Notes: generated from the letters alone by a model not told the origin. Positions 26,427 through 37,729 are shown, counted from the stretch's first letter. The stretch: 64,000 nt of DNA from Aquipseudomonas alcaligenes (GCF_900156545.1 NZ_FTNW01000005.1:186001-250000); one strand, 5' to 3'. A program made the numbers and translations.

Positions 26427-28820
26427 ATGTCGTATTTTTTACTGGTGTTTGCCGTCTCGCTCATGGTGGCGTGGCGCTTCGGTATTGATGGCCGCAGCAA
26501 GCCACTGGTCATCTGTCTATGGGTATTGAGCGCCCTGCTGGCATTGTTCTACTTCATCTCCGACAGGCTGAGCGGCAATGGCATCGATGAGTCGGTGCTG
26601 TATCACCTGCAGGTTGGACTCAAGGGAGCGGCCGTCTCCGAGTTTTACCTCGAGATCATCGGCGGGCTGCTGTGTGTCTCGGCGCTGGTGTTTGCGGTTG
26701 CGTATGCGGCTCGTCGGATACGAAAGCGATCCCGGTTCGGCTGGCCCGGTCTGGTGCTGCTGTCCGCTGTGATGGTCAGTCTGGCGCTCAATCCGGCGCT
26801 GCCGGATATCCACCGCCTGGCCGGCATTTACAGTGCCGGCGAGCCCGATTACCACGCCAGTGCCGAGCATTTTCCCGCGTTCCAGGGGGTCATGGGCCTG
26901 CCCGAAAAGAACATTGTGTATGTGTATCTGGAGGGGCTTGAGAGAACCTATCTGGATGAACGGCTTTTCCCTGGACTCACCCCTCATCTGTCGCGCCTGG
27001 ATAAGCAGGGATTGAGTTTCACCAACCTGCAGCAGGTGTATGGAACCGGATGGACTATTGCCGGAATAACCGCCTCTCAATGTGGTATGCCGCTGGTTGC
27101 AGCCAGTGGCGCGAACACGATGACTGGCATGGATAGCTTCCTGCCAGGTGCCACCTGCTTAGGCGACATATTGACTCGTCATGGTTACGGCATGAGTTTC
27201 ATGGGGGGCGCCGATCTCGAATTTGCAGGAAAGGGCAAGTTCTTCAACACCCATCGCTATGCATCGGTGGAGGGGCTGCGCGAGCTCAAGGATCAGATGC
27301 CCGATCGCGATTACCGCTCGGCCTGGGGACTCTACGATGACACCCTGTTCGATCTGGCGAAGAGCAGATATGACGACCTGGCTGACACGGAAAGACCTTT
27401 TGGACTGGTTTTGCTCACGGTCGATACCCATCCCCCGCGGGGTCATATGTCGCGCCAGTGTGAGGGGATCACTTATGCGGACGGTAAGAATCCGATCCTC
27501 AATGCGGTGCATTGTGCCGATCGTCTGGTAGCGAGTTTGGTGGAGCACATAGCTGCGCATCCGGCAGGGCGGGAGACGGTGGTGGTGCTCGCGTCCGATC
27601 ATCTCGGGATGCCCAATACAGCTAGTGAGCTGTTGATGCAGGGGCAGCGGCGCAACCTGTTCCTGGTGCTGAACAGTGGCCTGTCTGCGCAGGCAATAGA
27701 CCGTTCAGGCTCTACGATGGACGTGGCACCTACGCTGGTGAGTCTCCTCGGCGGCCGTCTGGACGCTCTGGGTTATGGCCGCAACCTCCTGGCCGAGGAG
27801 CCGACCCTGACGGAGAGGTATCGAGGCGATGTCTCTGCCGTGAATCGCTTCCTGGCTGGTAGCAGTGATTTTCTCAAGGGCTTCTGGCGCTTTCCGGATC
27901 TGGCGGCCGGCATCGAATTGGCTGGCGACGACCGGGTGAACTTGGGCGGGCGAGTTGTCAGTGCGCCTGTGCTGATGGCTTTAGGTGACGGACTGAGCGT
28001 CGATCAGGTCTACTTCGAGATCAACAGTCCCCTGAGGCTCTATCAGCAGGTCCAGAAGCTGTCGCCGGATCAGGCGTTTGCCTGGATAGACAAATGCTCG
28101 GGCGCCATCTCGAAACTCACGGAGGCTCGAGTAGACGAGCGCTACTGCCTCTTTGTCGGGAGCCTCGGCAAGCGAGGTGGGCTTTATCTTGCTCTTCGCG
28201 AGGGCGATGAGGTTGCGCCGGAGGTATTACGCTCAGCACTGGTAGGAAAGACAGATCAGGCGACACTCATGGCGAGACAAACAGCCCTGCGCGACTGGAG
28301 TGTGTATCAGGTTCGTGACGTCGTCTCTTACGCGCCCCCGGCGGACTTGGCGGGTTCAATGCAGGGAAAGGTGGGCATACGCTCGGCCAGCGGCTCCGAG
28401 GGTGGTTCTTTCCTGTTCGATATGAACGGGCGTGTACTGGCTCTGGAGCGTGGTCTGACTCTGGTTGGCTTCAAGGCAGGCGGCGAGCCCAGGAAACTGG
28501 CCTATGTGGATTCCTGCGGAGGGGAAACGGCCGGCGCCGACTGGAGCCGGGGGCTGGGGCACCTTCTTGAGCGCTACGCTCCGCAGTACGGTGCTTTCGC
28601 GGTGGTGGCGCATGACTCGGCGATGTGCGGTAAGCGAGCGGAGCTCGCTCCCCTGTTTGAAGGGGGGCCATTGTCGCGCTGGAAGGAAATTGGTTTCAGG
28701 ACGCCATATATCGGCCTTATCGCCGGCAACGGAAAGGTCAAGGAGCTCCCGGGTAAGGCTGAGGAGGCGATTGCCCTGGAGGCGAAGGCTTTCATCAAAG
28801 TCGAGAACAGCGCTCTCTAG
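26427..28820 (+). CDS. OpgB-like phosphoglycerol transferase with atypical C-terminus
   Basis: A 797-residue inner-membrane protein. Four hydrophobic segments (about residues 1-135) precede a periplasmic sulfatase/LtaS-fold domain: the metal site is in VYVYLEGLERTYLDE, the catalytic Thr region in GTGWTIAGITASQCGMPL, and further ligands in TVDTHPPRGH and LASDHLGM. These blocks closely follow E. coli OpgB (MdoB), which puts phosphoglycerol on periplasmic glucans. The last 150 residues or so differ: a block starting near GSEGGSFLFDMNGRVL and running through FAVVAHDSA to PYIGLIAGNG resembles an ILEI/FAM3-type domain. It may modify glucans or another glycan. Codon use is noticeably less GC-biased than in flanking genes. 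Confidence 0.82.
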   Translation: MSYFLLVFAVSLMVAWRFGIDGRSKPLVICLWVLSALLALFYFISDRLSGNGIDESVLYHLQVGLKGAAVSEFYLEIIGGLLCVSALVFAVAYAARRIRKRSRFGWPGLVLLSAVMVSLALNPALPDIHRLAGIYSAGEPDYHASAEHFPAFQGVMGLPEKNIVYVYLEGLERTYLDERLFPGLTPHLSRLDKQGLSFTNLQQVYGTGWTIAGITASQCGMPLVAASGANTMTGMDSFLPGATCLGDILTRHGYGMSFMGGADLEFAGKGKFFNTHRYASVEGLRELKDQMPDRDYRSAWGLYDDTLFDLAKSRYDDLADTERPFGLVLLTVDTHPPRGHMSRQCEGITYADGKNPILNAVHCADRLVASLVEHIAAHPAGRETVVVLASDHLGMPNTASELLMQGQRRNLFLVLNSGLSAQAIDRSGSTMDVAPTLVSLLGGRLDALGYGRNLLAEEPTLTERYRGDVSAVNRFLAGSSDFLKGFWRFPDLAAGIELAGDDRVNLGGRVVSAPVLMALGDGLSVDQVYFEINSPLRLYQQVQKLSPDQAFAWIDKCSGAISKLTEARVDERYCLFVGSLGKRGGLYLALREGDEVAPEVLRSALVGKTDQATLMARQTALRDWSVYQVRDVVSYAPPADLAGSMQGKVGIRSASGSEGGSFLFDMNGRVLALERGLTLVGFKAGGEPRKLAYVDSCGGETAGADWSRGLGHLLERYAPQYGAFAVVAHDSAMCGKRAELAPLFEGGPLSRWKEIGFRTPYIGLIAGNGKVKELPGKAEEAIALEAKAFIKVENSAL

Positions 28821-28827
28821 GTGGCAT

Positions 28828-28854
28828 GGGCGGCGTGCAGTTTACACGCCGCCC
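28828..28854. terminator. Stem-loop between convergent genes
   Basis: GGGCGGCGTG (28828-28837), loop CAGTTTA, CACGCCGCCC (28845-28854): a perfect 10-bp stem between the stops of the OpgB-like gene and rlmI. No T-run follows on either strand, so termination activity is plausible but not assured. Confidence 0.6.
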
Positions 28855-28868
28855 CCCACTAGGTTTGC

Positions 28869-30065
28869 TCAGCTGTTGGGCAGCAGTCGGACCGTCAGGC
28901 TCTTGATGTAGCGGGTCTCCGGGATCGCCGGGTGTACCGGGTGGTCGGGGCCCTGGGCGCCGCGCTCGAGCAGCTGGATGTTGCGGTCCAGGTGGCGGGC
29001 ACTGGTCAGCAGAATGTTCTGCAGATGGTCCTCTTCCAGGTGCATGGAGCAGCTGGCGCTGACCAGGATGCCGTCCTTGTTGAGCAGGCGCATGGCCTGT
29101 TCGTTGAGGCGACGATAGGCGGCCTCGCCGTTCTTGATGTCCTTCTTGCGCTTGATGAAGGCGGGCGGGTCGGCGACCACCACGTCGAAGCGCTCTTCGG
29201 CGGCCTTCAGTTCCTTGAGTGCCTCGAACACGTCGCCCTCGATGCAGGTGACCTTCTCGGCCACGCCGTTGAGCGCGGCGTTGCGCTCCACGCCGTCCAG
29301 CGCCAGGGCCGAGCCGTCGACGCAGAACACTTCGTCGGCGCCGAAGGCGGCGGCCTGCACGCCCCAGCCGCCGACATAGCTGAACAGGTCGAGCACACGC
29401 TTGCCCTTGGCGTAGGGGGCCAGGCGCGCGCGGTTCATGCGGTGATCATAGAACCAGCCGGTTTTCTGTCCGCCCTGCACTGGAGCTTCGAACTTCACGC
29501 CGTTTTCTTCCAGTGCCACCCACTCCGGAACCAGGCCGAAGGCGGTTTCGACATAGCGCGTGAGGCCCTCGGCGTCGCGCGCGGCGGAGTCGTTCTTGAA
29601 CAGGATGCCGCGCGGCTTGAGCACCTGGACCAGTGCCTCGATCACCGCGTCCTTGGCCTGCTCCATGGTGGCGGAGGCCAGCTGCACCACCAGGTGATCG
29701 CCGAAGCGGTCCACCACCAGGCCCGGTAGCAGGTCGGAATCGCCGTAGACCAGGCGGTAGTGCGGGGTGTCGAACAGGCGTTCGCGCAAGCTCAGGGCGA
29801 CGTTGAGCCGGTGTACCAGCAGTGACTTGTCCAGAACGTGCTTGACGTCGCGCGACAGCAGACGGGCGCAGATCAGATTGTTCGGACTCATGGCGACGAT
29901 GCCCAGCGCCTTGCCACCGGCGGCCTCGAGCACGGCCTGGTCGCCAGGTTGGAACAGGTTCAACGGCGTGGCCGCCACATCGATCTCGTTGCTGTAGACC
30001 CACAGGTGGCCGGCGCGCAGGCGGCGATCGGCATTGGCTTTGAGGCGCAGGCTGGGCAGGGACAT
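28869..30065 (-). CDS. rlmI: 23S rRNA m5C1962 methyltransferase RlmI
   Basis: A 398-residue methyltransferase matching RlmI (YccW), which methylates C1962 of 23S rRNA. A PUA-like RNA-binding domain opens the protein (LRLKANADRRLRAGHLWVYS). The central EEhEHE-type region and a Rossmann SAM domain follow (VLDLFSYVGGWGVQAAAFGA, VDGSALALDGV), with the DPPAF motif and a catalytic Cys likely in VSASCSMHL. The length equals the E. coli protein within two residues. It is convergent with the OpgB-like gene. Confidence 0.92.
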   Translation of the reverse strand: MSLPSLRLKANADRRLRAGHLWVYSNEIDVAATPLNLFQPGDQAVLEAAGGKALGIVAMSPNNLICARLLSRDVKHVLDKSLLVHRLNVALSLRERLFDTPHYRLVYGDSDLLPGLVVDRFGDHLVVQLASATMEQAKDAVIEALVQVLKPRGILFKNDSAARDAEGLTRYVETAFGLVPEWVALEENGVKFEAPVQGGQKTGWFYDHRMNRARLAPYAKGKRVLDLFSYVGGWGVQAAAFGADEVFCVDGSALALDGVERNAALNGVAEKVTCIEGDVFEALKELKAAEERFDVVVADPPAFIKRKKDIKNGEAAYRRLNEQAMRLLNKDGILVSASCSMHLEEDHLQNILLTSARHLDRNIQLLERGAQGPDHPVHPAIPETRYIKSLTVRLLPNS

Positions 30066-30193
30066 GGGACTACTCCGCGAAAAGAGCGGGATTATAGCCG
30101 TTGGGCCGGGTTCGCGGCGTTTACAAAAGTTGGCTGTGGCGGCGGGAAAGCTTTGGCTAAACTGTGGCGACTCTCACACTTCAGTTTCCGGCC

Positions 30194-31060
30194 ATGACCC
30201 ACGAACTTTCCGCTGAACAGATCCAGCAGGTGCTGCAGGGCATCAGCGTGCCGCCGCAGCCACAGATCATGGTGGATCTGCAGATGGAACAGGTCATGCC
30301 CAGCCCGGATCTGCGTACTATTGCCAAACTGATCAGCCAGGACCCGGGCCTGTCCGGCGCGCTGCTGAAGATCGTCAATTCGCCCTATTTCGGCCTGTCC
30401 AATCGCATCGCCTCGATTCAGCAGGCGGTCAATCTGCTGGGCTGCAATTCCGTGATCAATCTGATCAATGCCCAGTCGATCAAGGGTGAGCTGACCGATG
30501 AGGCAATCGTCACGTTGAACCGCTTTTGGGACACGGCCCAGGATGTGGCCATGACCTGTCTGACGCTGGCCAAACGCATCGGCTACAAGTCGCCGGACGA
30601 GGCCTATACCCTGGGCCTGTTCCACAACTGTGGCATTCCGCTGATGGTCAAGCGGTTCCCCAACTACATGACGGTGCTGGAAGAGGCCTACTACAGCGCC
30701 AGCCATGAGCGACGGGTAGTGGATACCGAGAATCGCCTGCTCAATACCAACCACGCGGTGGTCGGTTACTTCACCGCCAAGTCGTGGAACCTGCCGCTGC
30801 ACCTGTGCGAGGCCATCGCCAACCACCACAATGCGCTTTCGCTGTTCGAGGACGATACCGGCCGCGATGCACCGCTGAAGACGCTGATGGCGATCCTCAA
30901 GATGGCCGAGCATATCTGCGCGACCTACAAGGTGCTGGGCAACCAGGAGTGTGACCACGAGTGGGAGAGTATCCAGACCCTGGTGCTGGAGTATGTGGGG
31001 TTCTCGGAGTATGACTTCGAGAATCTCAAGGAAACGATCCGCGACCTGGGACCGGGCTGA
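30194..31060 (+). CDS. HDOD domain signalling protein
   Basis: A 288-residue protein built around an HDOD domain (about residues 15-215): LISQDPGLSGALLKIVNSPY, FGLSNRIASIQQAVNLLGCN, LFHNCGIPLMVKRF and AIANHHNALSLF. HDOD proteins are non-enzymatic HD relatives found in chemotaxis, motility and stress signalling. No second output domain is attached. The ATG at 30194 is chosen over a GTG ten codons upstream because the HDOD fold begins soon after it. It lies between rlmI (divergent) and mutM (same strand). Confidence 0.85.
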   Translation: MTHELSAEQIQQVLQGISVPPQPQIMVDLQMEQVMPSPDLRTIAKLISQDPGLSGALLKIVNSPYFGLSNRIASIQQAVNLLGCNSVINLINAQSIKGELTDEAIVTLNRFWDTAQDVAMTCLTLAKRIGYKSPDEAYTLGLFHNCGIPLMVKRFPNYMTVLEEAYYSASHERRVVDTENRLLNTNHAVVGYFTAKSWNLPLHLCEAIANHHNALSLFEDDTGRDAPLKTLMAILKMAEHICATYKVLGNQECDHEWESIQTLVLEYVGFSEYDFENLKETIRDLGPG

Positions 31061-31123
31061 TTCCCCGCCCGCCGCCTTCCTGCTAGGGTTGGCGGCCCGC
31101 ACACCGTTGTACCGAGTCGCTGC

Positions 31124-31936
31124 ATGCCCGAACTACCCGAAGTCGAAACCACCCGCCGCGGTATTGCGCCCCATCTCGAGGGGCAGCGTGTCACCCGCGT
31201 GGTGGTGCGCGAGCGCCGCCTGCGCTGGCCGATTCCCGAAGACCTGGATGCGCGCCTGTCCGGGCAGCGCATCCAGTGCGTCGAGCGGCGCGCCAAATAC
31301 CTGCTGATCCAGGCCGAGAGCGGCACGCTGATCGGCCACCTGGGCATGTCCGGCAACCTGCGCCTGGTGCCGGTGGGGACGCCCGTGGCGAAGCACGAGC
31401 ATGTCGATATCGAACTGGAGTCGGGTCTGGCGCTGCGCTACACCGATCCACGGCGCTTCGGCGCGCTGCTGTGGAGCCACGACCCGCTGCACCACGAGCT
31501 GCTGGCCAAGCTGGGGCCGGAGCCGCTGACGGCAGCTTTCGACGGTGAGCGCCTGTTTCAGCAGTCGCGCGGGCGCAGCATGGCGGTCAAGCCGTTCATC
31601 ATGGACAACGCGGTGGTGGTCGGCGTCGGCAACATCTATGCGACGGAAGCCCTGTTCGCAGCCGGTATCGATCCGCGCCGCGAGGCGGGTTCTGTCTCGC
31701 GGGCGCGCTATGTGACGCTGGCCGAGGAGATCAAGCGCATTCTCGCCTATGCCATCGAGCGCGGTGGCACTACCCTGCGCGACTTCATCGGCGGTGACGG
31801 CCAACCCGGCTACTTCCAGCAGGAGCTGTTCGCCTATGGCCGTGGCGGCGAATTCTGCAAGGTTTGCGGCACCACCCTGCGCGAGGTGAAACTGGGCCAG
31901 CGTGCCAGCGTGTACTGCCCGAAATGCCAGCGCTAG
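31124..31936 (+). CDS. mutM: Formamidopyrimidine-DNA glycosylase
   Basis: A 270-residue base-excision repair enzyme that removes 8-oxoguanine and formamidopyrimidines and cuts the strand by beta/delta elimination. The invariant N-terminus PELPEVET supplies the catalytic Pro2 and Glu3. The helix-two-turn-helix region ([18 protein letters not shown]) and the C-terminal zinc finger (CKVC...CPKC) are intact. The acyltransferase gene follows after 37 bases on the same strand. Confidence 0.97.
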   Translation: MPELPEVETTRRGIAPHLEGQRVTRVVVRERRLRWPIPEDLDARLSGQRIQCVERRAKYLLIQAESGTLIGHLGMSGNLRLVPVGTPVAKHEHVDIELESGLALRYTDPRRFGALLWSHDPLHHELLAKLGPEPLTAAFDGERLFQQSRGRSMAVKPFIMDNAVVVGVGNIYATEALFAAGIDPRREAGSVSRARYVTLAEEIKRILAYAIERGGTTLRDFIGGDGQPGYFQQELFAYGRGGEFCKVCGTTLREVKLGQRASVYCPKCQR

Positions 31937-31973
31937 CGATCCACCAGAATAAGAACAAGCAGTAGGAACCAGG

Positions 31974-32552
31974 ATGTACGGCAATTACCTGCCGCCCAAC
32001 CCGCTCGTCGAGTGGGTCGGGCGCACCGCGCTGAAGCTCATGGGCTGGCGCATCGAGGGCGAGCTGCCAAGGCTCGACAAGTTCGTCGCCATTGGCGCCC
32101 ACCACACCTCCAACTGGGACTTCGTGATCTTCATCGCCCTGAAGTTCGTGCTGCGCCTGAATGCGCGCTGGTTCGGCAAGCACAGCATCTTTCGCTGGCC
32201 CTTCGCCGGGCTGATGCGCAGCTGGGGCGGGATCCCGATCCAGCGTCACCTCAGCCTGAATATGGTGGAGCAGGCGATTCAGGGCTTTCGCGACAACCGC
32301 GAGTTCATCCTGGTACTGTCGCCGGAAGGCACGCGCAAGAAGGTCGAACGCTGGAAGATGGGCTTCTACCATATCGCCCTGGGCGCCGGTGTGCCGATCG
32401 TGCCGGGGGCGCTGGACTTCGCCAATCGCCGCGTGGTGATCGGGGCGCCGTTCCAGCCGACCGGCGATGCGGAGGCGGATCTGCAGACGCTGCTGGCATT
32501 CTTCCGCCCCTATGTGCCGAAGAAGCCGGAATATGCGTTCTACGGTGATTGA
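31974..32552 (+). CDS. Lysophospholipid acyltransferase family protein
   Basis: A 192-residue PlsC-like acyltransferase. The HX4D catalytic motif is His44-TSNW-Asp49 in GAHHTSNWDF, and the acceptor-binding SPEGTRKK motif lies near residue 118. It is shorter than PlsC and has only one weak hydrophobic stretch, so it may be a peripheral membrane enzyme acylating a lysophospholipid or related lipid. The product is not determinable from sequence. Confidence 0.87.
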   Translation: MYGNYLPPNPLVEWVGRTALKLMGWRIEGELPRLDKFVAIGAHHTSNWDFVIFIALKFVLRLNARWFGKHSIFRWPFAGLMRSWGGIPIQRHLSLNMVEQAIQGFRDNREFILVLSPEGTRKKVERWKMGFYHIALGAGVPIVPGALDFANRRVVIGAPFQPTGDAEADLQTLLAFFRPYVPKKPEYAFYGD

Positions 32553-32563
32553 CAGGGTTCACG

Positions 32564-32591
32564 CTGACAATTGCCTGAGCGCTGTTATAGT
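32564..32591 (+). promoter_or_regulatory. Sigma-70-type promoter
   Basis: CTGACA (-35, 32564-32569) and TATAGT (-10, 32586-32591) with a 16-base spacer, about 45 bases before the small exported-protein gene. Confidence 0.6.
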
Positions 32592-32636
32592 TAGCAGCAA
32601 CGCTCTGCCATAACTACATAAATGAAGGACCGCGCC

Positions 32637-32975
32637 ATGAACCTGTTTCGCACTACCGCCGCTGTGTTGGCTCTGACCACTGGCCTGCTGGCACTGCCGG
32701 CGCAGGCGGAAGTGGTTCAGCAGAATGTCAGTGGTGATCCCGTTTACACCACGAATACTCCCAAGGGCTACGCCATGATCGGCGATCTGGTGGTAGCTCG
32801 TCCGCTGCTGATTGCCGCCACGGCTATTGGCGCGGGTGCGTTTCTGATCACCCTGCCGTTCACCGCTGCCGGCGGCAACGTCAAGGAAGCCGGTCAGGCA
32901 CTGGTGGTCGAGCCGGGCATGTCCGCCTTCGTGCGCTGCCTGGGCTGCACCGAAAGCGGTTACAAGAAGGACTGA
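32637..32975 (+). CDS. Small exported or membrane protein of unknown function
   Basis: A 112-residue protein with a signal peptide ([20 protein letters not shown], cut after AQA) and one long hydrophobic segment (about residues 57-85, [21 protein letters not shown]). The end carries two cysteines in VRCLGCTES. Similar small proteins occur in pseudomonads without a known role. AAGGA lies 9 bases before the ATG at 32637, so the in-frame ATG five codons upstream is rejected. It has its own promoter and is followed by a hairpin terminator, so it is probably an independent transcript. Confidence 0.8.
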   Translation: MNLFRTTAAVLALTTGLLALPAQAEVVQQNVSGDPVYTTNTPKGYAMIGDLVVARPLLIAATAIGAGAFLITLPFTAAGGNVKEAGQALVVEPGMSAFVRCLGCTESGYKKD

Positions 32976-32994
32976 TCCTTCCTCGCGGTAACCA

Positions 32995-33020
32995 AGAAGC
33001 CGGTCTGATGACCGGCTTCT
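32995..33020. terminator. Bidirectional hairpin terminator
   Basis: AGAAGCCGGTC, loop TGAT, GACCGGCTTCT: an 11-bp perfect stem between the converging small exported-protein gene and ggt. T-richness after the stem is modest on both strands. Confidence 0.75.
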
Positions 33021-33035
33021 GCATTTCTGGTGCGG

Positions 33036-34709
33036 CTATTTCCACAGCGCGGCGCGCCCCACGCCGCGCGGGTCGCTGGCGGCCTCCACCTGGCCGCTCT
33101 CCTTGTTCCACAGCAGCACCTGCTGGTTACCGTAGTGGCGTTCCACCCGCTGTAGCCTGTGACCACGCATCTCCAGGCTGCGCAGCTGGCTGGCGCTGAA
33201 GGCATCAGGCTCGTACTCGATCACATCCGGCAGATATTGGTGGTGGTAGCGAGGTGTGGCGGGCCATTGCTGCACCGGCTTGTCGTTCAGGTAGTCGAGT
33301 ACGGCCAGCAGCACCATGCTGGGAATACGGCTGCCGCCGGGGGTGCCGAAGGATGCCAGTTCTGCCTTGCTTTCGATGAAGGTCGGACTCATCGACGACA
33401 GTGGCCGCTTGCCCGGGGCGATGAGGTTGGCCTGGCTGCCAGTCAGGCCGTAGGCGTTGCTGCCGCTGGGGGCGGCGGCGAAGTCGTCCATCTCGTTGTT
33501 CAGCAGCACACCGGTGCCAGGCGCAGTGAAGGCAGCGCCGAACGGCAGGTTGATCGACAGGGTGGCCGCCACCGCATTGCCCTCGGTATCGAGCACCGTG
33601 AAGTGGGTGGTGTGATCGCCCTCGCGCCAGCCTGGTGCCGGCGGCAGGCTGGTGCTGGGCGTGGCATGCTGCAGGGCAATGCCTTTGGCTAGGTTCTCCA
33701 GATAGTCGGGAGCGAGCAGCTTGGGCAGCGGGTTGTGCACTTGGTCCGGGTCGCCTAGCAGGCCGCGGTCACGATAGGCGCGGCGCAGGACTTCCACCAC
33801 ATAGTGGCTGCGTTGCACGGCGCCGGCTTTTTGCCAGGGCAGTTCCTGCAGCATCAGCAGGCTCTGTGCCAGGGCTATGCCGCCAGCCGAAGGGGGCGGT
33901 GCAGTAATCAGCTCGAGGCCACCCTCCAGGCCGATGCGCAGTGGCTGGCGCTCGACCACCCGGTAGTCGCGCAGGTCGCGCTCGCTCCACACACCGCCGC
34001 TTTTCCTGACACCTTCGAGCAGTAGGCGTGCCGTTTCTCCCGCGTAGAAACCGGCGTGACCATCGCGCGCCAGGCGCTCCAGGGTGCGTACCAGCGCCGG
34101 CTGGCGCAGCAGGCCGTGCAGGGGAGGAACTTGTCCCTGATCGAGGAAGATGGATGCGCTAGCTGGGTCCTGCTTCAGTGCCTCCAGGCGCCACTCGGCC
34201 CGCTCGCGGTAGACCCGATCGATACCCACGCCATCGCGCGCCAGGCGGATCGCGGGAGTCAGCGAATCGTTCAGCGGCAGTTTGCCGTAGCGCTCGGCCA
34301 GATGCGCCAGGGCCGCCGGCAGGCCGGGGATGGCTGCGGCCAGCGGGCCGTTCAGCGACAGCTCGCGCTGCACCGTACCGTTGCGCCGATAGAGGTCGGG
34401 ACCGGCAGCCAGCGGAGCCCGCTCACGGGCGTCGACGAAGCGGTAGCTCGGCTTCTCACCCGCCTGACGCAGCAGGAAGAAGCCTCCTCCGCCAAGGCCG
34501 GAACCATAGGGCTCGGCCACCGCCAGTGCGGCCGCGATGGCGACGGCGGCATCGAAGGCGTTGCCACCATGGGCCAGGGTTTCCAGACCGGCGACGGTGG
34601 CGGCGGGGTGGGCGGTGGCGACGGCGGCCTGCTGCGGCTTTGGCGCCGCGGCCTGGGCGGCGAGCGTGCAGGTCAGCAGCAGGCAGGCGAGAAGTGTCTT
34701 GTAGGGCAT
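33036..34709 (-). CDS. ggt: Gamma-glutamyltranspeptidase
   Basis: A 557-residue periplasmic Ntn-hydrolase that cleaves or transfers the gamma-glutamyl group of glutathione and related peptides. The signal peptide is MPYKTLLACLLLTCTLAAQA. The autoprocessing site, with the nucleophilic Thr starting the small subunit, is in REGDHTTHFTVLD. The oxyanion/substrate motif is SSMSPTFI, and GTPGGSRIPS follows. Large and small subunits would be about 360 and 190 residues. It is upstream of the convergent terminator, alone on its strand, with the ferredoxin gene 68 bases behind. Confidence 0.94.
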   Translation of the reverse strand: MPYKTLLACLLLTCTLAAQAAAPKPQQAAVATAHPAATVAGLETLAHGGNAFDAAVAIAAALAVAEPYGSGLGGGGFFLLRQAGEKPSYRFVDARERAPLAAGPDLYRRNGTVQRELSLNGPLAAAIPGLPAALAHLAERYGKLPLNDSLTPAIRLARDGVGIDRVYRERAEWRLEALKQDPASASIFLDQGQVPPLHGLLRQPALVRTLERLARDGHAGFYAGETARLLLEGVRKSGGVWSERDLRDYRVVERQPLRIGLEGGLELITAPPPSAGGIALAQSLLMLQELPWQKAGAVQRSHYVVEVLRRAYRDRGLLGDPDQVHNPLPKLLAPDYLENLAKGIALQHATPSTSLPPAPGWREGDHTTHFTVLDTEGNAVAATLSINLPFGAAFTAPGTGVLLNNEMDDFAAAPSGSNAYGLTGSQANLIAPGKRPLSSMSPTFIESKAELASFGTPGGSRIPSMVLLAVLDYLNDKPVQQWPATPRYHHQYLPDVIEYEPDAFSASQLRSLEMRGHRLQRVERHYGNQQVLLWNKESGQVEAASDPRGVGRAALWK

Positions 34710-34777
34710 GGGCTCGTTCCGTGCTGGGCAGGTGCATAGCCTAGCGAAGATCCGACCCTTGCGTTGTGGCGGGCGAC

Positions 34778-35074
<297 letters not shown>

Positions 35075-35115
35075 TCAATGGGCGAATTGTGCCGGATTGC
35101 CGGGCATCACGCCAT

Positions 35116-35140
35116 GCACGGGCGACCGGGACGCCCGTGC
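35116..35140. repeat. Hairpin between coaD and the ferredoxin gene
   Basis: GCACGGGCG, seven-base loop, CGCCCGTGC. A 9-bp perfect stem without a U-tract in the 125-bp gap. It may slow transcription between coaD and the ferredoxin gene. Confidence 0.5.
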
Positions 35141-35154
35141 CGGGGCGCTGGGGT

Positions 35155-36070
<916 letters not shown>

Positions 36071-36074
<4 letters not shown>

Positions 36075-37663
36075 GCCTTGAGGCGCTCGGCCAGGAGGGT
36101 GGCCAGCTTGGACGTCAGGCCGTAGATCGACAGCTGCGGGTTGGCACCGATGCTGGTGGGGAATAGTGAACCGTCGTGGATCGACAGGTTCTCCAGCTGG
36201 TGATGACGGCCGAGGCTGTCGGTCACCGCGTTCTTCGCGTCCTCGCCCATGGCACAGCCGCCCATGACGTGGGCACTGCCCAGGCGGGTCTGGAACAGGC
36301 GCAGCTCCAGCCGATCGATCAAGGCCCTGGCCTCGGCCGGGGTCTTCACGTACTCGGCTGCGGCATGGATGGGCAGTACGGCCTTGGCGCCGGCGGCGAA
36401 CTGGATCTCGGCCATGCTGTGGAAGGCCCGACGCAGGCCGTCCCAGGTGTAATCAGTCATACGGTAGTCGAGCACCGGCGTGCCATCGCCGCGCAGTTCC
36501 ACGCGGCCTTCGGCGCTGTCCGGGTGGAAGCCGTCACGCATCAGCGCCAGCATTACGTTGGTATGCGGCAGCTGCTCCATGCGCAAGGCGTTGTCGACAC
36601 CGAAACGGCCAAGCAGGGTGGCGGCCAGGGCCGGCTGCATGGGTGGCACCTCGAGCTTGTAGGACATGCGTCCGGCGGTGCCGTCATCCCACTGGAAGTG
36701 GTCGGAATAGACCGACTGCGGCGCGCCGTAGAAGGGGTTGATGACCTGCTCGAACTGCGCCGCCGAGAAGTTCACCAGGTGCAGGAAGGTGCGCTTGCCG
36801 ACCCGCTCATGCGGGTCGGGCGCCTGCGAGCGCAGCAGCAGTGCCGGCGAGTTGATGCCGCCGCCGGCCAGCACGTAGTGGCGGGCCTTGACCATGATGC
36901 GCCGGCCGTTGGGGGCCACCGCGCGTTCATCCATGCCCAGGCATTCCAGGCCGGTCACGCGATCGCCGTCATGGATGAGGCGCTCGGCACGGGCCAGGTA
37001 GAGCAGGGCGCCGCCCTTGTCGAGGGTGGCCGGAATGGTGGTGACCAGCATCGACTGCTTGGCGTTGACCGGGCAGCCCATGCCGCAGTAACCCAGGTTC
37101 CAGCAGCCGCGCACGTTGCGCGGGATGATCTTCCAGGCGTAGCCGAGCTGCTCGCAGCCGTCCTTGATCACCTGGTTGTTGGCGTTCGGCGGCATGGCCC
37201 AGGGGGCGACACCCAGGCGCTGCTCCATCTTCTCGAACCAGGGCGCCATGTCGGCGGCGCTGTGACCCTTCACGCCATGCGCGTCGGCCCAGTGCTGCAG
37301 GGTCGGCGCCGGCGTGCGGAAGCTGGAGGTCCAGTTGATCAGCGTGGTGCCGCCCACGGCACGGCCCTGCATGATGGTGATGGCGCCGTCCTTGCTCATC
37401 CGGCCGATGCCTTCCTGGTACAGCTGCGGATAGGCATCGGCTTCCTGCATCTTGAAGTCGCTGCTGGTCTTCAGCGGACCTTCCTCGATCAGCAACACCT
37501 TCAGCCCGGCGGCGCTGAGGATCTCCGCCGTGGTACCGCCACCGGCACCGCTGCCGATGATGGCCACGTCGGCCTCCAGCAGCAGATCCTTGTCCAGGCG
37601 AGCGCCGTTGTAGGTGGTCCAGCCACGGGCCAGGCCGTCGCGGAAGATATCGGGTACAGGCAT
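36071..37663 (-). CDS. GMC family oxidoreductase
   Basis: A 530-residue FAD enzyme of the glucose-methanol-choline family. The ADP-binding motif is DVAIIGSGAGGGTTAEIL (about residues 32-49). A substrate-side motif GGTTLINWTSSFRTP and a Cys-rich stretch CWNLGYCGMGCP follow; the latter is typical of the long-chain alcohol-oxidase branch. The C-terminal SIGANPQLSIYGL carries the active-site Asn/His region. It likely oxidises an alcohol to an aldehyde for the dehydrogenase encoded upstream. No signal peptide is seen, but the partner Tat protein gene precedes it by 66 bases. Confidence 0.9.
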
Positions 37664-37729
37664 GTTCAGGCTCTCATTCTTGTCATTCTGCCGGCGTCAG
37701 GGGCGAGCGTGATGGCTGCTGGTCGTTGA

